Assembly: GCA_947460345.1 (NCBI GenBank)
Contig: CANHGM010000017.1
Location: forward strand, 1 to 62,423
Source: Bacteroidota bacterium
GTDB taxonomy: Bacteria > Bacteroidota > Bacteroidia > UKL13-3
DNA: 62,423 bases
Direction of reading: 5' to 3'
In this document: positions 18,601-28,814 of the stretch, in pieces
Position numbering within the stretch: the stretch's first letter is position 1
How the letters are laid out: every line of letters starts with the position of its first letter
Translations under genes and position numbers: made by a program
Notes under the pieces: generated by a model
Told to the model about the DNA's origin: nothing
Seen by the model: the letters and a program-made list of their open reading frames with translations, nothing else
The model's database searches: none

Positions 18601-19958
18601 AAAGCTTGTATACCTAATCTGTGTAGGGTAGGAGCACGATTTAATAATACTGGATGTCCTTTTAATATATTTTCTAAGATATCCCAAACTATCGGCTCTT
18701 TTCTGTCTACTAGTTTTTTAGCTGATTTTACCGTTTTAACTACACCTCTTTCCAACATTTTTCTGATGATAAATGGTTTGAAAAGCTCTGCAGCCATCCC
18801 TTTTGGAATACCGCACTCATGTAATTTCAAAGTAGGTCCAACCACAATTACCGAACGACCAGAATAGTCAACCCTTTTACCTAGCAAGTTCATACGGAAA
18901 CGTCCTTGTTTACCTTTAAGCATGTCTGATAAAGATTTCAATGGACGGTTACCTTCACTCTTAATAGCGGTTGCTCTTCTTGTATTGTCTAATAATGAGT
19001 CTACAGCCTCTTGTAACATACGTTTTTCATTACGTAAAATTACTTCAGGTGCTTTTATCTCAACTAATCTTTTTAGACGGTTGTTTCTGATGATTACTCT
19101 TCTGTATAAGTCGTTCAAATCTGATGTCGCAAATCTTCCACCTTCCAATGGTACTAATGGACGCAACTCAGGTGGAATCACCGGAAGCATCTTCATAATC
19201 ATCCATTCAGGTTTGTTTTCAACGCCGTTTTTCTTAGCAGTTCTGAAACTTTCGATTACTCTAAGTCTTTTTAATGCTTCAGTTTTACGTTGTTGTGAAG
19301 TTTCGTTTGCTGCTTGGTTTCTTAATGAATAACTTAAATTATCTAAATCAACTCTTAATAATAAATCATATAAACCTTCAGCACCCATTTTAGCTACAAA
19401 CTTATTTGGGTCTGAATCTTCTAAATGTTGATTTTCTTTAGGTAATGAATCTAAAATATCTAAGTATTCTTCTTCAGTTAATAAATCTAAAGTATTGATG
19501 CCATCAGCTGCTTTAGCTCCTGGTTGAACTACTACGTATCTCTCGTAATAAATCACCATGTCAAGCTTTTTAGTTGGTATACCTAATAAGTAACCAATTT
19601 TGTTAGGCAACGAACGGAAATACCAAATATGTGCAACTGGTACAACAAGGTTGATATGACCCATACGCTCACGACGAACTTTTTTCTCAGTTACTTCAAC
19701 GCCACATCTATCGCAAACAATGCCTTTATATCTGATTCTTTTGTATTTACCGCAATGACATTCGTAATCTTTTACTGGTCCGAAAATTCTTTCGCAAAAA
19801 AGTCCAGTCATTTCTGGTTTATAACTTCTGTAGTTAATTGTTTCAGGTTTCACTACCTCTCCATAACTACGTTGGAGTATAATTTCAGGTGAAGCCAAAG
19901 AAATTCTTACTTTGGTGAAATTACTTTTTAATTTAACGTCTTTTTTATTGTAAGACAT
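15636..19958 (-). CDS. rpoC: DNA-directed RNA polymerase subunit beta'
   Basis: A 1440-residue catalytic subunit. The N-terminal zinc ribbon has Cys at 67, 69, 82 and 85; the absolutely conserved magnesium-binding [12 protein letters not shown] lies at 474-485. The second Cys cluster ([11 protein letters not shown]) and bridge/trigger regions ([16 protein letters not shown]) follow. Length fits Bacteroidota RpoC. It starts 65 nt after rpoB and shares its promoter. TATATA is nearly absent (two occurrences by eye), unlike the neighbouring genes. Confidence 0.98.
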   Translation of the reverse strand: MSYNKKDVKLKSNFTKVRISLASPEIILQRSYGEVVKPETINYRSYKPEMTGLFCERIFGPVKDYECHCGKYKRIRYKGIVCDRCGVEVTEKKVRRERMGHINLVVPVAHIWYFRSLPNKIGYLLGIPTKKLDMVIYYERYVVVQPGAKAADGINTLDLLTEEEYLDILDSLPKENQHLEDSDPNKFVAKMGAEGLYDLLLRVDLDNLSYSLRNQAANETSQQRKTEALKRLRVIESFRTAKKNGVENKPEWMIMKMLPVIPPELRPLVPLEGGRFATSDLNDLYRRVIIRNNRLKRLVEIKAPEVILRNEKRMLQEAVDSLLDNTRRATAIKSEGNRPLKSLSDMLKGKQGRFRMNLLGKRVDYSGRSVIVVGPTLKLHECGIPKGMAAELFKPFIIRKMLERGVVKTVKSAKKLVDRKEPIVWDILENILKGHPVLLNRAPTLHRLGIQAFQPKLVEGKAINLHPLTCTGFNADFDGDQMAVHVPLGNAAILEAQLLMLAPHNILNPANGTPITVPSQDMVLGLYYMTKGRRNTKNDVVKGEGFNFYSAEEVIIAFNEGRVDLHAFINVRTNVLVDGELLTKRIETTVGRVILNQVVPEEMGFINTLLTKKSLRDIIGEIIKSTGSDRTAKFLDDIKNLGYHYSFKGGLSFSLAHVRIPDEKVQYIGEASAEIEVIQDNYNNGFITNNERYNQVIDTWTRVNNRLSDVLMKQLANDQQGFNPVYMMLDSGARGSKEQIRQLGGMRGLMAKPQKNLTGSGTGEIIENPILSNLKEGLSVLEYFISTHGARKGLADTALKTADAGYLTRRLHDVAQDVIISDQDCGTLRGLPVTALKENEDIIESLYDRILGRVCLHDIYHPLTGELICKSGTELNEELSQMIDESPIEIVEIRSLLTCESKIGACAYCYGRNLATGRLVQRGEAVGVIAAQSIGEPGTQLTLRTFHGGGTAANIASESQMTAKFSGKVEFEDIRTVKYKPTKDSDATEVVIGRQGEIRIIDETTGQVIITNNIPYGSSLFIKDGQKLTKGDPICSWDPFNAVMITDLQGKILFENLIDGITYREETDDQTGHKESVIIEPKDKTRIPMIKILDSKGNSLREFNMPIGAHIMVQDGEKVTEGQIIIKIPRSVGKTRDITGGLPRVTELFEARNPSNPAVVTEIDGLVEYGGVKRGNREIMITSRDGEVKKYLVPLSKHILVQDGDYIKAGMPLSDGAITPQDILRIQGTLAVQVYIINGIQEVYRLQGVKINDKHVEVIVRQMMQKVSIEDPGDTRFLEGESIDRFDFVDANDEMFDKKVVTDSGSSETLKPGMIESIRRIRDENSMLKRKDMTLVQYRDAKTATASQLLQGITKASLGTQSFLSAASFQETTKVLNEAAVGGKIDHMMGLKENVIVGHLIPAGTGLREYEKIVVGSQDEYDALMASKKESKLAAAAKLQ

Positions 19959-20023
19959 GGTATTTATAATCTTTTTTTTACGTGATGTTTATACTAAAAT
20001 TACTGTTTAAGTTTGGGTATTGA

Positions 20024-23000
20024 CTACTCTAATGCGATGTCTAATCCTAAACCTCTTAACTCATGGATCAATACATTAAACGACTCAGGAATTCCTGGTG
20101 TTTGCATGTTATCACCTTTAACTATAGCTTCGTATGCCTTAGCACGACCTTGGATATCGTCTGATTTAATAGTTAAGATTTCTTGTAAGATATTAGCTGC
20201 ACCAAATGCTTCTAATGCCCATACCTCCATCTCTCCAAAACGTTGACCTCCAAATTGTGCTTTACCACCCAATGGTTGTTGAGTAATTAATGAATAAGGC
20301 CCAATAGAACGAGCATGCATCTTATCATCAACCATATGTCCTAGTTTTAAGATATAAATGATACCTACTGTTGTTTTTTGGTGGAAACGATCTCCTGTTA
20401 ATCCATCATATAAATATGCTTGACCATTAGCAGGTATTCCAGCTTTTTCTACATAGGTATCGATATCACCGTGAGTTGCTCCGTCAAAAATTGGGGTAGC
20501 GAATTTCAACCCTAATTCTTTACCAGCCCAACCTAAAACAGTTTCATATATTTGACCTAAGTTCATACGTGAAGGAACCCCTAATGGGTTTAATACCACG
20601 TCTACTGGTGTTCCGTCTTCCATAAATGGCATATTTTCTTCACGCTCAATACGTGCAACAATACCTTTATTTCCGTGACGACCAGCCATTTTATCTCCTA
20701 CTTTCAACTTACGTTTAGTAGCGATGTAAATCTTAGCCATTTTTAAAATTCCTGAAGGTAATTCATCTCCAACACTTAAGGCATACATATCACGTTTAAA
20801 TGTCGCGATTTCTTCGTTTGCCTTCATTTTAAAGTTATTGATGATTAATTTCACCAATTCATTTTTAGTTTTATCAGTTGTCCAACCACTTGCATTTACT
20901 ACATCATAGTTAAGTTCTAATAATTGCTTTTGAGTGAATTTAACGCCTTTTGGAATTAATTCTTCATTGTAATTGTTGTAAACACCCTGTGATGTTTTAC
21001 CATTAATTACTGAGAATAATTTTTCTACTAAGATGTTTTTAAGTCCAGCGATTACTTTATTATGAGTATCCTCTAATTTAGCAATTCTAACTTTTTCATC
21101 ATTCTTAGCACTTTTCTCTTTTTTAGCTCTGGTAAACAATTTCTTGTTAATTACCACACCGTTAGTTGACGGAGGTGCTTTAAGAGATGCATCTTTCACA
21201 TCACCCGCTTTGTCTCCAAAGATGGCACGTAATAGTTTTTCCTCAGGTGATGGTTCTGTTTCACCTTTAGGAGTGATTTTACCAATTAATATATCACCTT
21301 CGTGAACTTCAGCTCCCACTCTGATAAGACCTTGCTCATCTAAGTTTCTGGTTGCTTCTTCACTCACGTTAGGAATATCTGCAGTTAATTCTTCTTCACC
21401 ACGTTTAGTATCTCTCACTTCTAATTCATATTCAGTGATGTGAATAGAAGTAAACCAATCTTCACGTACTACTTTTTCAGAGATTACAATCGCATCCTCA
21501 AAGTTATATCCTTGCCAAGGCATGAATGCTACTTTTAAGTTTCTGCCTAGTGCTAATTCTCCTGCTTCTGTAGCATAACCTTCTACCAATATATCACCTT
21601 TAGAAACACGTTGACCTTTCTTCACAAATGGTCTGTGGTTGATACAAGTGTTTTGGTTGGTTCTACGGAATTTAATTAAGTTGTATACTTTTACGTCAGT
21701 TACAAACGATACTAATTTCTCGTCATCGTTTTGGTCGTATTTAATATGTATTTCGTTTGAATCTACATACACTACTTCACCTTCGCCTTCAGCATAGATT
21801 AAAGATCTAGAGTCTTTGGCAATTCTACCTTCTAAACCTGTTCCTACAATTGGAGACTCAGGACGAATCAATGGAACTGCTTGACGTTGCATGTTAGATC
21901 CCATCAACGCACGGTTAGCATCATCATGCTCCAAGAATGGAATCATAGATGCTGCAATCGATACGATTTGGTTAGGAGCTACATCCATATAATCTAATTG
22001 GTCTGGGTTCACCATCGGGAAGTCACCTTCTTTTCTAGCTTTAACCAATCCATCTTTAAATTCACCTTTTTCTGTTACAACGGCATTACTTTGTGCAATG
22101 GTTTTTCCTTCTTCATCTTCAGCAGATAAATAATCTAATTCACCTGAAAGCTTACCGTTGTCTACTTTTCTGTATGGAGTTTCAATAAAGCCCATACCAT
22201 TAATTTTTGCATGAACACACAATGAAGATATCAAACCAATGTTTGGTCCCTCTGGTGTTTCAATGGTACATAAACGTCCATAGTGCGTATAGTGAACGTC
22301 ACGCACCTCGAAACCTGCCCTCTCTCTACTTAAACCACCTGGACCTAAAGCCGACATACGGCGTTTGTGTGTAATTTCAGCCAATGGATTGGTTTGATCC
22401 ATAAATTGACTTAATTGGTTGGTTCCAAAGAAAGAGTTAATTACTGAACTTAATGTACGTGCATTTATCAAATCTGTAGGAGTGAAAACCTCGTTGTCTC
22501 TGATGTTCATTCTTTCACGGATGGTTCTAGCCATACGAGATAAACCTACACCAAATTGAGCATATAATTGCTCACCTACAGTTCTCACACGTCTGTTTGA
22601 TAAGTGATCAATATCGTCCACATCTGCATTTGAGTTAGATAAATCTATCAAATATTTGATGATGGCTATAATGTCGTCATTAGTCAAAACCTTAATATCC
22701 ATTGAGGTTTCTTTGCCTAATTTTCTATTAATTCTATAACGTCCTACTTCTCCTAAATCGTAACGCTTGTCACTAAAGAACAAACGCTCAATAATTCCAC
22801 GAGCTGTTTCTTCGTCTGGTGCTTCAGCATTTCTTAATTGACGATAGATTTGTTCTACCGCTTCTTTACCGTTGTTTGAAGTATCTTTTTGTAACGTATT
22901 TAAGATGATGGTGTAATCGTTAGATTTACCTGACTCTTTATGAAGGATAATGGTTTTAACACCAGCATCAATGATTTGGTCTATATGGTCATCTTCTAAC

Positions 23001-23920
23001 AAAGTATCACGTTCAATAACCACTTCATTTCTTTCAATAGAAACCACCTCACCGGTATCTTCATCCACAAAATCTTCAACCCATGTTCTAAGAACACGAG
23101 CAGCTAATTTTCTTCCAATATATTTTTTTAATCCTGATTTAGAAACTTTCACTTCTTCAGCCAAATCAAAGATATTTAAAATGTCTTTGTCTGTTTCAAA
23201 ACCAATAGCACGTAACAAAGTAGTTACAGGGAATTTTTTCTTACGATCGATATAAGCATACATCACGTTGTTAACGTCTGTTGCAAATTCTATCCAGCTT
23301 CCTTTAAAAGGAATGATACGGGCTGAATAAAGCTTAGTTCCATTGGTGTGATAAGATTGACCAAAGAACACACCCGGTGAACGGTGAAGTTGAGATACAA
23401 TTACCCTTTCAGCTCCATTTATAATGAATGTTCCTTTAGGTGTCATATAAGGAATAGTTCCTAAATATACATCTTGAACAATCGTTTGAAAATCTTCGTG
23501 CTCCTTATCGTTACAGCTTAATTTTAATTTAGCTTTTAAAGGTACACCATAAGTTAGACCTCTTTCTACGCACTCGTTCATGCTATATCTTGGTGGGTCT
23601 ACAAAGTAATCAAGAAACTCTAAATTGAAAATATTTCTCGAGTCGTTGATAGGAAAGTTTTCTTGAAATACTTTAAAAAGTCCTTCATTATTCCTGTTTT
23701 CTGGTGAAGTTTCCAATTGAAAGAACTCATGAAAAGATTCTAATTGGATGTCGAGAAAATCCGGGTAGTCTATAATAGACTTTTGTCTCCCGAAGTTGAT
23801 ACGTCCTTGCGGTTTTAATTTTGTAGCCAATTTGGTTAAATTTATTTTAATAATTCCTTTTTTTGACAGCCTTTGAAACAGATTATACCATAAAGGAGCC
23901 ATCCCGCTAGGGTGACTCAA
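20024..23920 (-). CDS. rpoB: DNA-directed RNA polymerase subunit beta
   Basis: A beta subunit of about 1298 residues. The rifampicin-binding region ([20 protein letters not shown], then [19 protein letters not shown]) has the usual sensitive-type residues. [11 protein letters not shown] and the C-terminal [10 protein letters not shown] and [20 protein letters not shown] blocks are intact. The first ~25 residues before [16 protein letters not shown] look like a non-conserved extension, so the true start may be downstream of 23920. The usual upstream rplK-rplA-rplJ-rplL genes are missing: a DUF1569 gene lies upstream. Confidence 0.98.
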   Translation of the reverse strand: MSHPSGMAPLWYNLFQRLSKKGIIKINLTKLATKLKPQGRINFGRQKSIIDYPDFLDIQLESFHEFFQLETSPENRNNEGLFKVFQENFPINDSRNIFNLEFLDYFVDPPRYSMNECVERGLTYGVPLKAKLKLSCNDKEHEDFQTIVQDVYLGTIPYMTPKGTFIINGAERVIVSQLHRSPGVFFGQSYHTNGTKLYSARIIPFKGSWIEFATDVNNVMYAYIDRKKKFPVTTLLRAIGFETDKDILNIFDLAEEVKVSKSGLKKYIGRKLAARVLRTWVEDFVDEDTGEVVSIERNEVVIERDTLLEDDHIDQIIDAGVKTIILHKESGKSNDYTIILNTLQKDTSNNGKEAVEQIYRQLRNAEAPDEETARGIIERLFFSDKRYDLGEVGRYRINRKLGKETSMDIKVLTNDDIIAIIKYLIDLSNSNADVDDIDHLSNRRVRTVGEQLYAQFGVGLSRMARTIRERMNIRDNEVFTPTDLINARTLSSVINSFFGTNQLSQFMDQTNPLAEITHKRRMSALGPGGLSRERAGFEVRDVHYTHYGRLCTIETPEGPNIGLISSLCVHAKINGMGFIETPYRKVDNGKLSGELDYLSAEDEEGKTIAQSNAVVTEKGEFKDGLVKARKEGDFPMVNPDQLDYMDVAPNQIVSIAASMIPFLEHDDANRALMGSNMQRQAVPLIRPESPIVGTGLEGRIAKDSRSLIYAEGEGEVVYVDSNEIHIKYDQNDDEKLVSFVTDVKVYNLIKFRRTNQNTCINHRPFVKKGQRVSKGDILVEGYATEAGELALGRNLKVAFMPWQGYNFEDAIVISEKVVREDWFTSIHITEYELEVRDTKRGEEELTADIPNVSEEATRNLDEQGLIRVGAEVHEGDILIGKITPKGETEPSPEEKLLRAIFGDKAGDVKDASLKAPPSTNGVVINKKLFTRAKKEKSAKNDEKVRIAKLEDTHNKVIAGLKNILVEKLFSVINGKTSQGVYNNYNEELIPKGVKFTQKQLLELNYDVVNASGWTTDKTKNELVKLIINNFKMKANEEIATFKRDMYALSVGDELPSGILKMAKIYIATKRKLKVGDKMAGRHGNKGIVARIEREENMPFMEDGTPVDVVLNPLGVPSRMNLGQIYETVLGWAGKELGLKFATPIFDGATHGDIDTYVEKAGIPANGQAYLYDGLTGDRFHQKTTVGIIYILKLGHMVDDKMHARSIGPYSLITQQPLGGKAQFGGQRFGEMEVWALEAFGAANILQEILTIKSDDIQGRAKAYEAIVKGDNMQTPGIPESFNVLIHELRGLGLDIALE

Positions 23921-23981
23921 TTCATTGATTTTTAATAAAATATAATTACCAAACTAGGTTTTACCTGTCTCAAAAGGACAG

Positions 23982-24015
23982 CAAAAGTAGGTGTTTTTCG
24001 GCATTTCGCCAAAAA
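23982..24015 (-). promoter_or_regulatory. Promoter of rpoBC (Bacteroidota -33/-7)
   Basis: Read on the minus strand: TTTTTG, 20 nt, TACTTTTG, a near-perfect fit to TTTG-N(~20)-TAnnTTTG. The expected start of transcription is about 57 nt upstream of the annotated rpoB start. It shows that rpoBC has its own promoter in place of the usual rplJL read-through. Confidence 0.7.
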
Positions 24016-24189
24016 TTGTTCCGCTTTTTCTATGTTTACTTCATACTTTTACTTAAGTAGTTCATAATCATAAAGAATATTTTTGTAAAAAAATGGGACC
24101 TAAAATTTCAGGTTTTTGTTATCTTGTTACTATTTAAAAAAGTTTGTTTTCAAAAAAAATAGTTTTGTAGGAAAAAGTTGGTATTGAAA

Positions 24190-24642
24190 TTATGCTCCAA
24201 ACTGACTCAAATGATGGTCTAAATGTTTGTAAAGCATATGATTCCATTCAGTTTTGTTCAAAACCCCAAATGAAAGCGATTCTTTACCATCAAAATAAGC
24301 TTCTCCCAATTGTTGAGTTTTATTAATATAGTCAATTAAACGTTTCTTTTCTGGTTCAAAGTTTTTTGATTCTTTGATGATGAATTGAGGAGCCGTTGGA
24401 CTGTTTTTGCTATAAGGAGCATCAGTTACGACTTTGTTTTTTACAAACAATTTTAAAATCAATCTTAAAAACACATTGGGTTTAGGATGTATATTGTCGT
24501 AAATCATTTCATAGGTAACATTGCAATGTGCCAACATTTGACCTACATCCATTTTTCCCCATTTGGCAGGCGTAGTTGAAGTTAATGAATTTATACGAGC
24601 AATTATTTCAGAACAGTCTGCTGCATTAAATATATTTTTCAT
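24190..24642 (-). CDS. DUF1569 (DinB-like) protein
   Basis: A 150-residue soluble protein. The pattern of an early GKMDVGQMLAHCN motif and a late HHLSQFG motif matches the DUF1569 family, which has a DinB/YfiT four-helix fold with metal-binding His. The enzymatic role is unknown; DinB-fold proteins often act as thiol-dependent transferases. It lies upstream of rpoBC on the same strand but outside its transcript. Confidence 0.75.
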   Translation of the reverse strand: MKNIFNAADCSEIIARINSLTSTTPAKWGKMDVGQMLAHCNVTYEMIYDNIHPKPNVFLRLILKLFVKNKVVTDAPYSKNSPTAPQFIIKESKNFEPEKKRLIDYINKTQQLGEAYFDGKESLSFGVLNKTEWNHMLYKHLDHHLSQFGA

Positions 24643-24668
24643 GTGATGGTTTTAAGATACGAAATTGC

Positions 24669-24676
24669 TACATTTG
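24669..24676 (+). promoter_or_regulatory. -7 promoter element of the lipoprotein gene
   Basis: TACATTTG fits TAnnTTTG, 51 nt ahead of the ATG at 24728. Confidence 0.4.
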
Positions 24677-24727
24677 ACACTTAAAATCAAATTAATTAAT
24701 CATTATGAAATTTTATTTTTAATTAGA

Positions 24728-25420
24728 ATGACAATGAATATATATATACGATTGCTTTTATTAATCTGTACTTTTCTGTTAAGTTTCCTTTCATGTAGAA
24801 AAGACAGAGCAATTACGTTGATTACTGGCGATAAGTTTAATGGAGATTATCACTATGTTGACCTTGATTTATTTTCAAATATTAAATTAGATTTTGATAA
24901 AGATGGTGAACCTGAATTTGCCATTAGAGTAGAAACTAATCATTATTTCGCTCAAAACCATAACTCTTTGTTTGTAGAACCTTTAGTTGAAAATGCTTTT
25001 ATAGCTAGTGAAAATCGTAAGTTTTATTTTATATATCAAGTGGGTATATATCCATCAAATACGAACAACGACACTTTAGAAAATCAGATATCTGTTTTAT
25101 CAGAAACAAAATCTGGGAATGTTCTTTGGGATACTAGCATGGCCATGCCTATTCTATATCCTAAAGATATTGATATAACAAAAATAAACCAATGGGATTA
25201 TAAAAAACTTAGTATATACAAAGAAAATTTTGTTGAAGGAGGGTATGTAAAATTAAGACCTACCTATGGAATTCATAGGAGTTATGATTACAGTTATAAT
25301 ATTTTGAATCAAAATCCTGATAATTATATTGCATTAAAGTTTGTGAAAAATAAGGTTACTCATTACGCTTGGATTAATTTGACTAATAAATTTACTTGTT
25401 TAGAATATTCAAGTAGGTAG
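24728..25420 (+). CDS. Putative lipoprotein of unknown function
   Basis: The frame is open from 24665, but the ATG at 24728 (or 24734) begins a lipoprotein signal: IYIRLLLLICTF, then LLSFLSC with Cys as the acylation site, followed by charged residues. The mature part (about 205 residues) has DFDKDGEPEFAIRVE, resembling a calcium-binding D-x-D-x-D-G loop as in FG-GAP or dockerin-like repeats. No further family is recognised. It is convergent with the HupE gene. Confidence 0.65.
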   Translation: MTMNIYIRLLLLICTFLLSFLSCRKDRAITLITGDKFNGDYHYVDLDLFSNIKLDFDKDGEPEFAIRVETNHYFAQNHNSLFVEPLVENAFIASENRKFYFIYQVGIYPSNTNNDTLENQISVLSETKSGNVLWDTSMAMPILYPKDIDITKINQWDYKKLSIYKENFVEGGYVKLRPTYGIHRSYDYSYNILNQNPDNYIALKFVKNKVTHYAWINLTNKFTCLEYSSR

Positions 25421-25421
25421 G

Positions 25422-25979
25422 TTATATAAATCTCTCGAAAGTCCAATAAATTGCTACACATCCAATGATACTCGAAATAGGATAAACAATTCTTGTTTTA
25501 TACCAGACTTTATTAGAAAACCATTTAAAGAATATATAATAAGCCAGAATAATTACTAGTATTTGTCCTAACTCAACGCCAATATTAAAGAATAATAAAG
25601 AACTGATAAAGTTTTGAGTTGGTATACCAACTTCATTTAAAGCGTTTGCAAACCCCAATCCATGTATAATTCCGAATATAAAAATTATATAGATTCTTAT
25701 GGGATGATTTTTTCGCGAAGCTATATTTTCTATAGCTGAATACAAAATGGTTAAGGAAATTAAAGGCTCAACTATATACAAATTTGAAACAACAAACCCC
25801 ATTGCCGTGAATGCTAACGATAAACTATGAGCAACTGTAAATACACTACATTGTATAACCACAGATTTGAAATTGGAAGCAAATAGAAAAATAGATAAAA
25901 TAAAAAGTATATGGTCATATCCTAAAGGAATTACATGACTAAATCCAATAATAACATATCGCCAAGCAATATCTATCAT
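25422..25979 (-). CDS. HupE/UreJ-family membrane protein
   Basis: A 185-residue protein with about six hydrophobic segments. HupE/UreJ signatures are GFSHVIPLGYDHILFI near the N-terminus, AHSLSLAF and HGLGFANAL, whose His and Asp residues are thought to take part in Ni/Co movement in characterised HupE proteins. No hydrogenase or urease gene is nearby, so the metal and role here are open. It is the last gene of a five-gene minus-strand operon of secreted proteins. Confidence 0.82.
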   Translation of the reverse strand: MIDIAWRYVIIGFSHVIPLGYDHILFILSIFLFASNFKSVVIQCSVFTVAHSLSLAFTAMGFVVSNLYIVEPLISLTILYSAIENIASRKNHPIRIYIIFIFGIIHGLGFANALNEVGIPTQNFISSLLFFNIGVELGQILVIILAYYIFFKWFSNKVWYKTRIVYPISSIIGCVAIYWTFERFI

Positions 25980-25989
25980 ATTGAAATAT

Positions 25990-27201
25990 TTACCTTGAAA
26001 TGATCAATTTATATACATTTTGGTAATGTTCATCAACAATACTTATCCAATATATTCCATTTGGTATTAATGATATATCTGTCGTTTTATTTGCCTTACT
26101 CATTGTTAACGTTTCAACTATTGTTCCTTGAATATTGTATATATGAATTACGGGGTTAGTATATGATTCTATGGGCAATTGAATGAAGTCGCTAGCTGGA
26201 TTAGGATATATAAAGATATTTTTTTGAAGTATTTCATTTGAATTAATCCCAGTATTTGATGTTTTGTTTCTCACACACATTACATAATTTGAATTTGTTT
26301 TATTATCATATGTTGTGATTCCAAACTGTGTATCCCAATACCAAGCTTTTAGAGTTTGGTTAGGAAGGGTAGTAGAAGACCAATATTTTTTTATTCCTAT
26401 TTGAGTAGATAAGATTGGGTTTACTGAAGGATTTATATGTGTTTCATCATTTAATGATTGTAACTCTTTTATATTTGGGAGTCTCCAATCTGAATATCCA
26501 GCAAGTGTTAAATTTTCTGCATGTATAAGTGCTTGTTCCCAAGTCAACAAGTTTTGGTTTGGGATATGTTGCCACTCTAATAATGTAATATTGTCTGTTA
26601 TGGTGCTATCTAAATTATCTATAAAATGATTTGGGATTGAAATAGGATTAATAACATCTCTCACTGCTCTCACATGGAATTTTTTATTGCCTCCTGCACT
26701 CACTGTTTCTGACTTTGGATGATTGCCTATGCCGCCTCCAGCATTGGTGCACCATACTTTGGTTTTGTCGTTCAATTGATATTCTGATGTCCACCAATAC
26801 TCAGCTGCTGTCTTTGTGAATATATTTATATCTAAAGCAGGGTTACTATATTGATGGTTCAAAATACTAAATGATTCTTGAGCATTAGGTAGCCTCCAGT
26901 CTGAATAACCCCCTAGTGTTAACGTATCACAATATATATACGCATCTTCAATAGTCATTTCACCTCCATCTGATTGTTGCCACATTAGCGAAGTAATAGT
27001 GTCTACAACAGTGCCGTTTACATTTTTAAGAAAAAATGGAGTGTTTATATTATAATCATTGTCTTCTCCAAAAGTGCTGGTATAACTTGTTTTTTGTCCA
27101 GTATCTGGTAGTCTTAACATTGTTTTCGTTACACTTTGAGCTTGGATATTAACTCCCATTAAAAGTAACACACAAAACATATATATATTAGAAAACTTCA
27201 T
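25990..27201 (-). CDS. Secreted protein with two Lcl/DUF1566 domains and T9SS sorting domain
   Basis: A 403-residue protein with a signal peptide (MKFSNIYMFCVLLLMGVNIQ). Two copies of the Lcl C-terminal (DUF1566) domain are seen, marked by WRLPNAQE ... YWWTSEY and WRLPNIKELQSL ... YWSSTTL ... VMCVRN. The end is a type A T9SS sorting domain (YPNPASDFIQL, IPNGIYWISI). DUF1566 domains occur in surface adhesins and collagen-like proteins. It lies 10 nt before hupE and 3 nt after the YHYH gene. Confidence 0.8.
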   Translation of the reverse strand: MKFSNIYMFCVLLLMGVNIQAQSVTKTMLRLPDTGQKTSYTSTFGEDNDYNINTPFFLKNVNGTVVDTITSLMWQQSDGGEMTIEDAYIYCDTLTLGGYSDWRLPNAQESFSILNHQYSNPALDINIFTKTAAEYWWTSEYQLNDKTKVWCTNAGGGIGNHPKSETVSAGGNKKFHVRAVRDVINPISIPNHFIDNLDSTITDNITLLEWQHIPNQNLLTWEQALIHAENLTLAGYSDWRLPNIKELQSLNDETHINPSVNPILSTQIGIKKYWSSTTLPNQTLKAWYWDTQFGITTYDNKTNSNYVMCVRNKTSNTGINSNEILQKNIFIYPNPASDFIQLPIESYTNPVIHIYNIQGTIVETLTMSKANKTTDISLIPNGIYWISIVDEHYQNVYKLIISR

Positions 27202-27204
27202 CTG

Positions 27205-28809
27205 TTATTGTTTGATGATTTTTTTGGTGATTTGTGAATCTTTTAATTTGATTATAACTAAATATGTTCCTTTTGAAAGTGTATTGGTTTCAATCGTTTT
27301 CTTATATTTATCTATTACTAAAACTTGCTCACCTAATAAGTTATAAAGGCTTATTTCTTTGATGTCTTTTTCTATATTGGTATTGCCTAGAAGTATATTT
27401 ATATAATCGTAAGCTGGATTTGGAAAAACAGAAATTTGATTTTCAAGTGCGTTTATGGTTGCAATATATACGCCCACATCACATTGTTTAAATCCATTAT
27501 AGGTATTGGTCGTTTTTACACCATTCACATAGGCATTAAATGTATATTTACCAGTAGTGTTCCAACTGTATTCCACTGAATCTGTTTTTCCGTTTAAGGT
27601 ATATGTTAAGGTATAACCATTTTTGGTATTATTGGGTGTACATCCAGTGATAACAGCACCTTTTAAAGGAGTGCCAGCTGGTCTGATAGGAGAGGCTGCT
27701 GCTTGTGGTATTATTTGAAGTGTGGTATCTTCTGTTACTTGACCCACCATATTTCCAATCATATATGGTGCAGCTTTGGTACCATGGTAGTGATATACGC
27801 CATTGTTTCCATCATGTCCATGGTTTGCATCTAAAGTCTTCATGGTTGTTCCATCTGGTTCTTTGTTTCCATATATAGCATAGCCATCTAAAGCAAATGC
27901 AATAGGCACTATATGGGCTGATTGTCCTTCTAAAAACAAGGGTGCTATATGATAATGGTAATCATCTGCTCTTCCGCAATGTCCACCAAAATTATCTAAT
28001 TGTCCATCTAAATAAGCATCTATACCGGTATTGGTATAAGGGTTAAAAATAGCAACGCCATTTGCTGCAATAGCCACAGCTCCTCTTAAAAAATGTTTAT
28101 TATTAACCGGAATAGGAGTAGCTGCTTTTACAGGGTTTAAAGGAATACTCCATGCATTATTGCCAATATAACATTGTGGTATGGGAAACTGTTGTTGCCA
28201 TCCTTTTATACCTGTCATCATCTCATGATCGGGGATACCTTTAGATTCAACATGAAAATAAGTATTATCCCAACGAGTAGCTACTTTGGGTTTAAATACA
28301 GCAAAAGCAGAATCAACATATAGTGGGTCGGTGATGGTATTCATACGTTTCATCACACTTGAAGTAAAACTGAACAAAACCAATGAGCTGCCCATAAATA
28401 TTATAGGTAATATATACTTAAAGTTTGTTGAATTCTTTTTCTTTAAACTATAAATCCAAGTAGGGATTATACCTATCGTTAATATAAAAAGAATGATGAA
28501 TGTTAAGTTTTCGTTTTTAGTATTTTTTTTATTTTCTTGACTATTAATTAAATTTACTTGATGTATTTTTTGAGTTAAAAATAGTTGGTCTTCTTGGCTA
28601 AAAGATTGAAGCGGGTATTGATAAATTTGATGGTTAGAACCTTCTATATATATAAGTGCATTCTTATACATCAAAAAAGTACCATCAATGGTTTTATGTT
28701 CTTTGCTTATATTCCATGTTTTTAAAATGATTTTTTCATAATGAGCATCATGGGCAAACACTATACTACTGCTAACAAACACCAGTATTAAGATAATGAT
28801 TTTTTTCAT
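27205..28809 (-). CDS. YHYH-domain protein with N-terminal SHD1-like region, two TM segments and T9SS tail
   Basis: 534 residues. The order is: signal peptide (to about residue 20), an SHD1/SLA1-homology-like segment (about 25-85: KTWNISKEHKTIDG ... PLQSFSQEDQLFL), two hydrophobic segments at about 104-124 and 131-151, the YHYH domain (about 165-410) with GGHCGRADDYHYHIAP and GHDGNNGVYHYHGTKAAPY, and a type A T9SS sorting domain (FPNPAYDYINI, LSKGTYLVII). The His-rich YHYH motifs probably bind metal. A T9SS tail behind two membrane segments is contradictory, since T9SS cargo is normally soluble in the periplasm. Function unknown. Confidence 0.78.
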   Translation of the reverse strand: MKKIIILILVFVSSSIVFAHDAHYEKIILKTWNISKEHKTIDGTFLMYKNALIYIEGSNHQIYQYPLQSFSQEDQLFLTQKIHQVNLINSQENKKNTKNENLTFIILFILTIGIIPTWIYSLKKKNSTNFKYILPIIFMGSSLVLFSFTSSVMKRMNTITDPLYVDSAFAVFKPKVATRWDNTYFHVESKGIPDHEMMTGIKGWQQQFPIPQCYIGNNAWSIPLNPVKAATPIPVNNKHFLRGAVAIAANGVAIFNPYTNTGIDAYLDGQLDNFGGHCGRADDYHYHIAPLFLEGQSAHIVPIAFALDGYAIYGNKEPDGTTMKTLDANHGHDGNNGVYHYHGTKAAPYMIGNMVGQVTEDTTLQIIPQAAASPIRPAGTPLKGAVITGCTPNNTKNGYTLTYTLNGKTDSVEYSWNTTGKYTFNAYVNGVKTTNTYNGFKQCDVGVYIATINALENQISVFPNPAYDYINILLGNTNIEKDIKEISLYNLLGEQVLVIDKYKKTIETNTLSKGTYLVIIKLKDSQITKKIIKQ

Positions 28810-28814
28810 GGGGT

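Noticed and set aside
18922-19332. 136-codon plus-strand open frame inside rpoC
   Set aside because: Antisense shadow of rpoC, which is conserved throughout this stretch.
24016-24189. Possible L10(L12)4 leader or remnant of rplJL upstream of rpoB
   Set aside because: No ribosomal protein fragment or leader structure was found in any frame.
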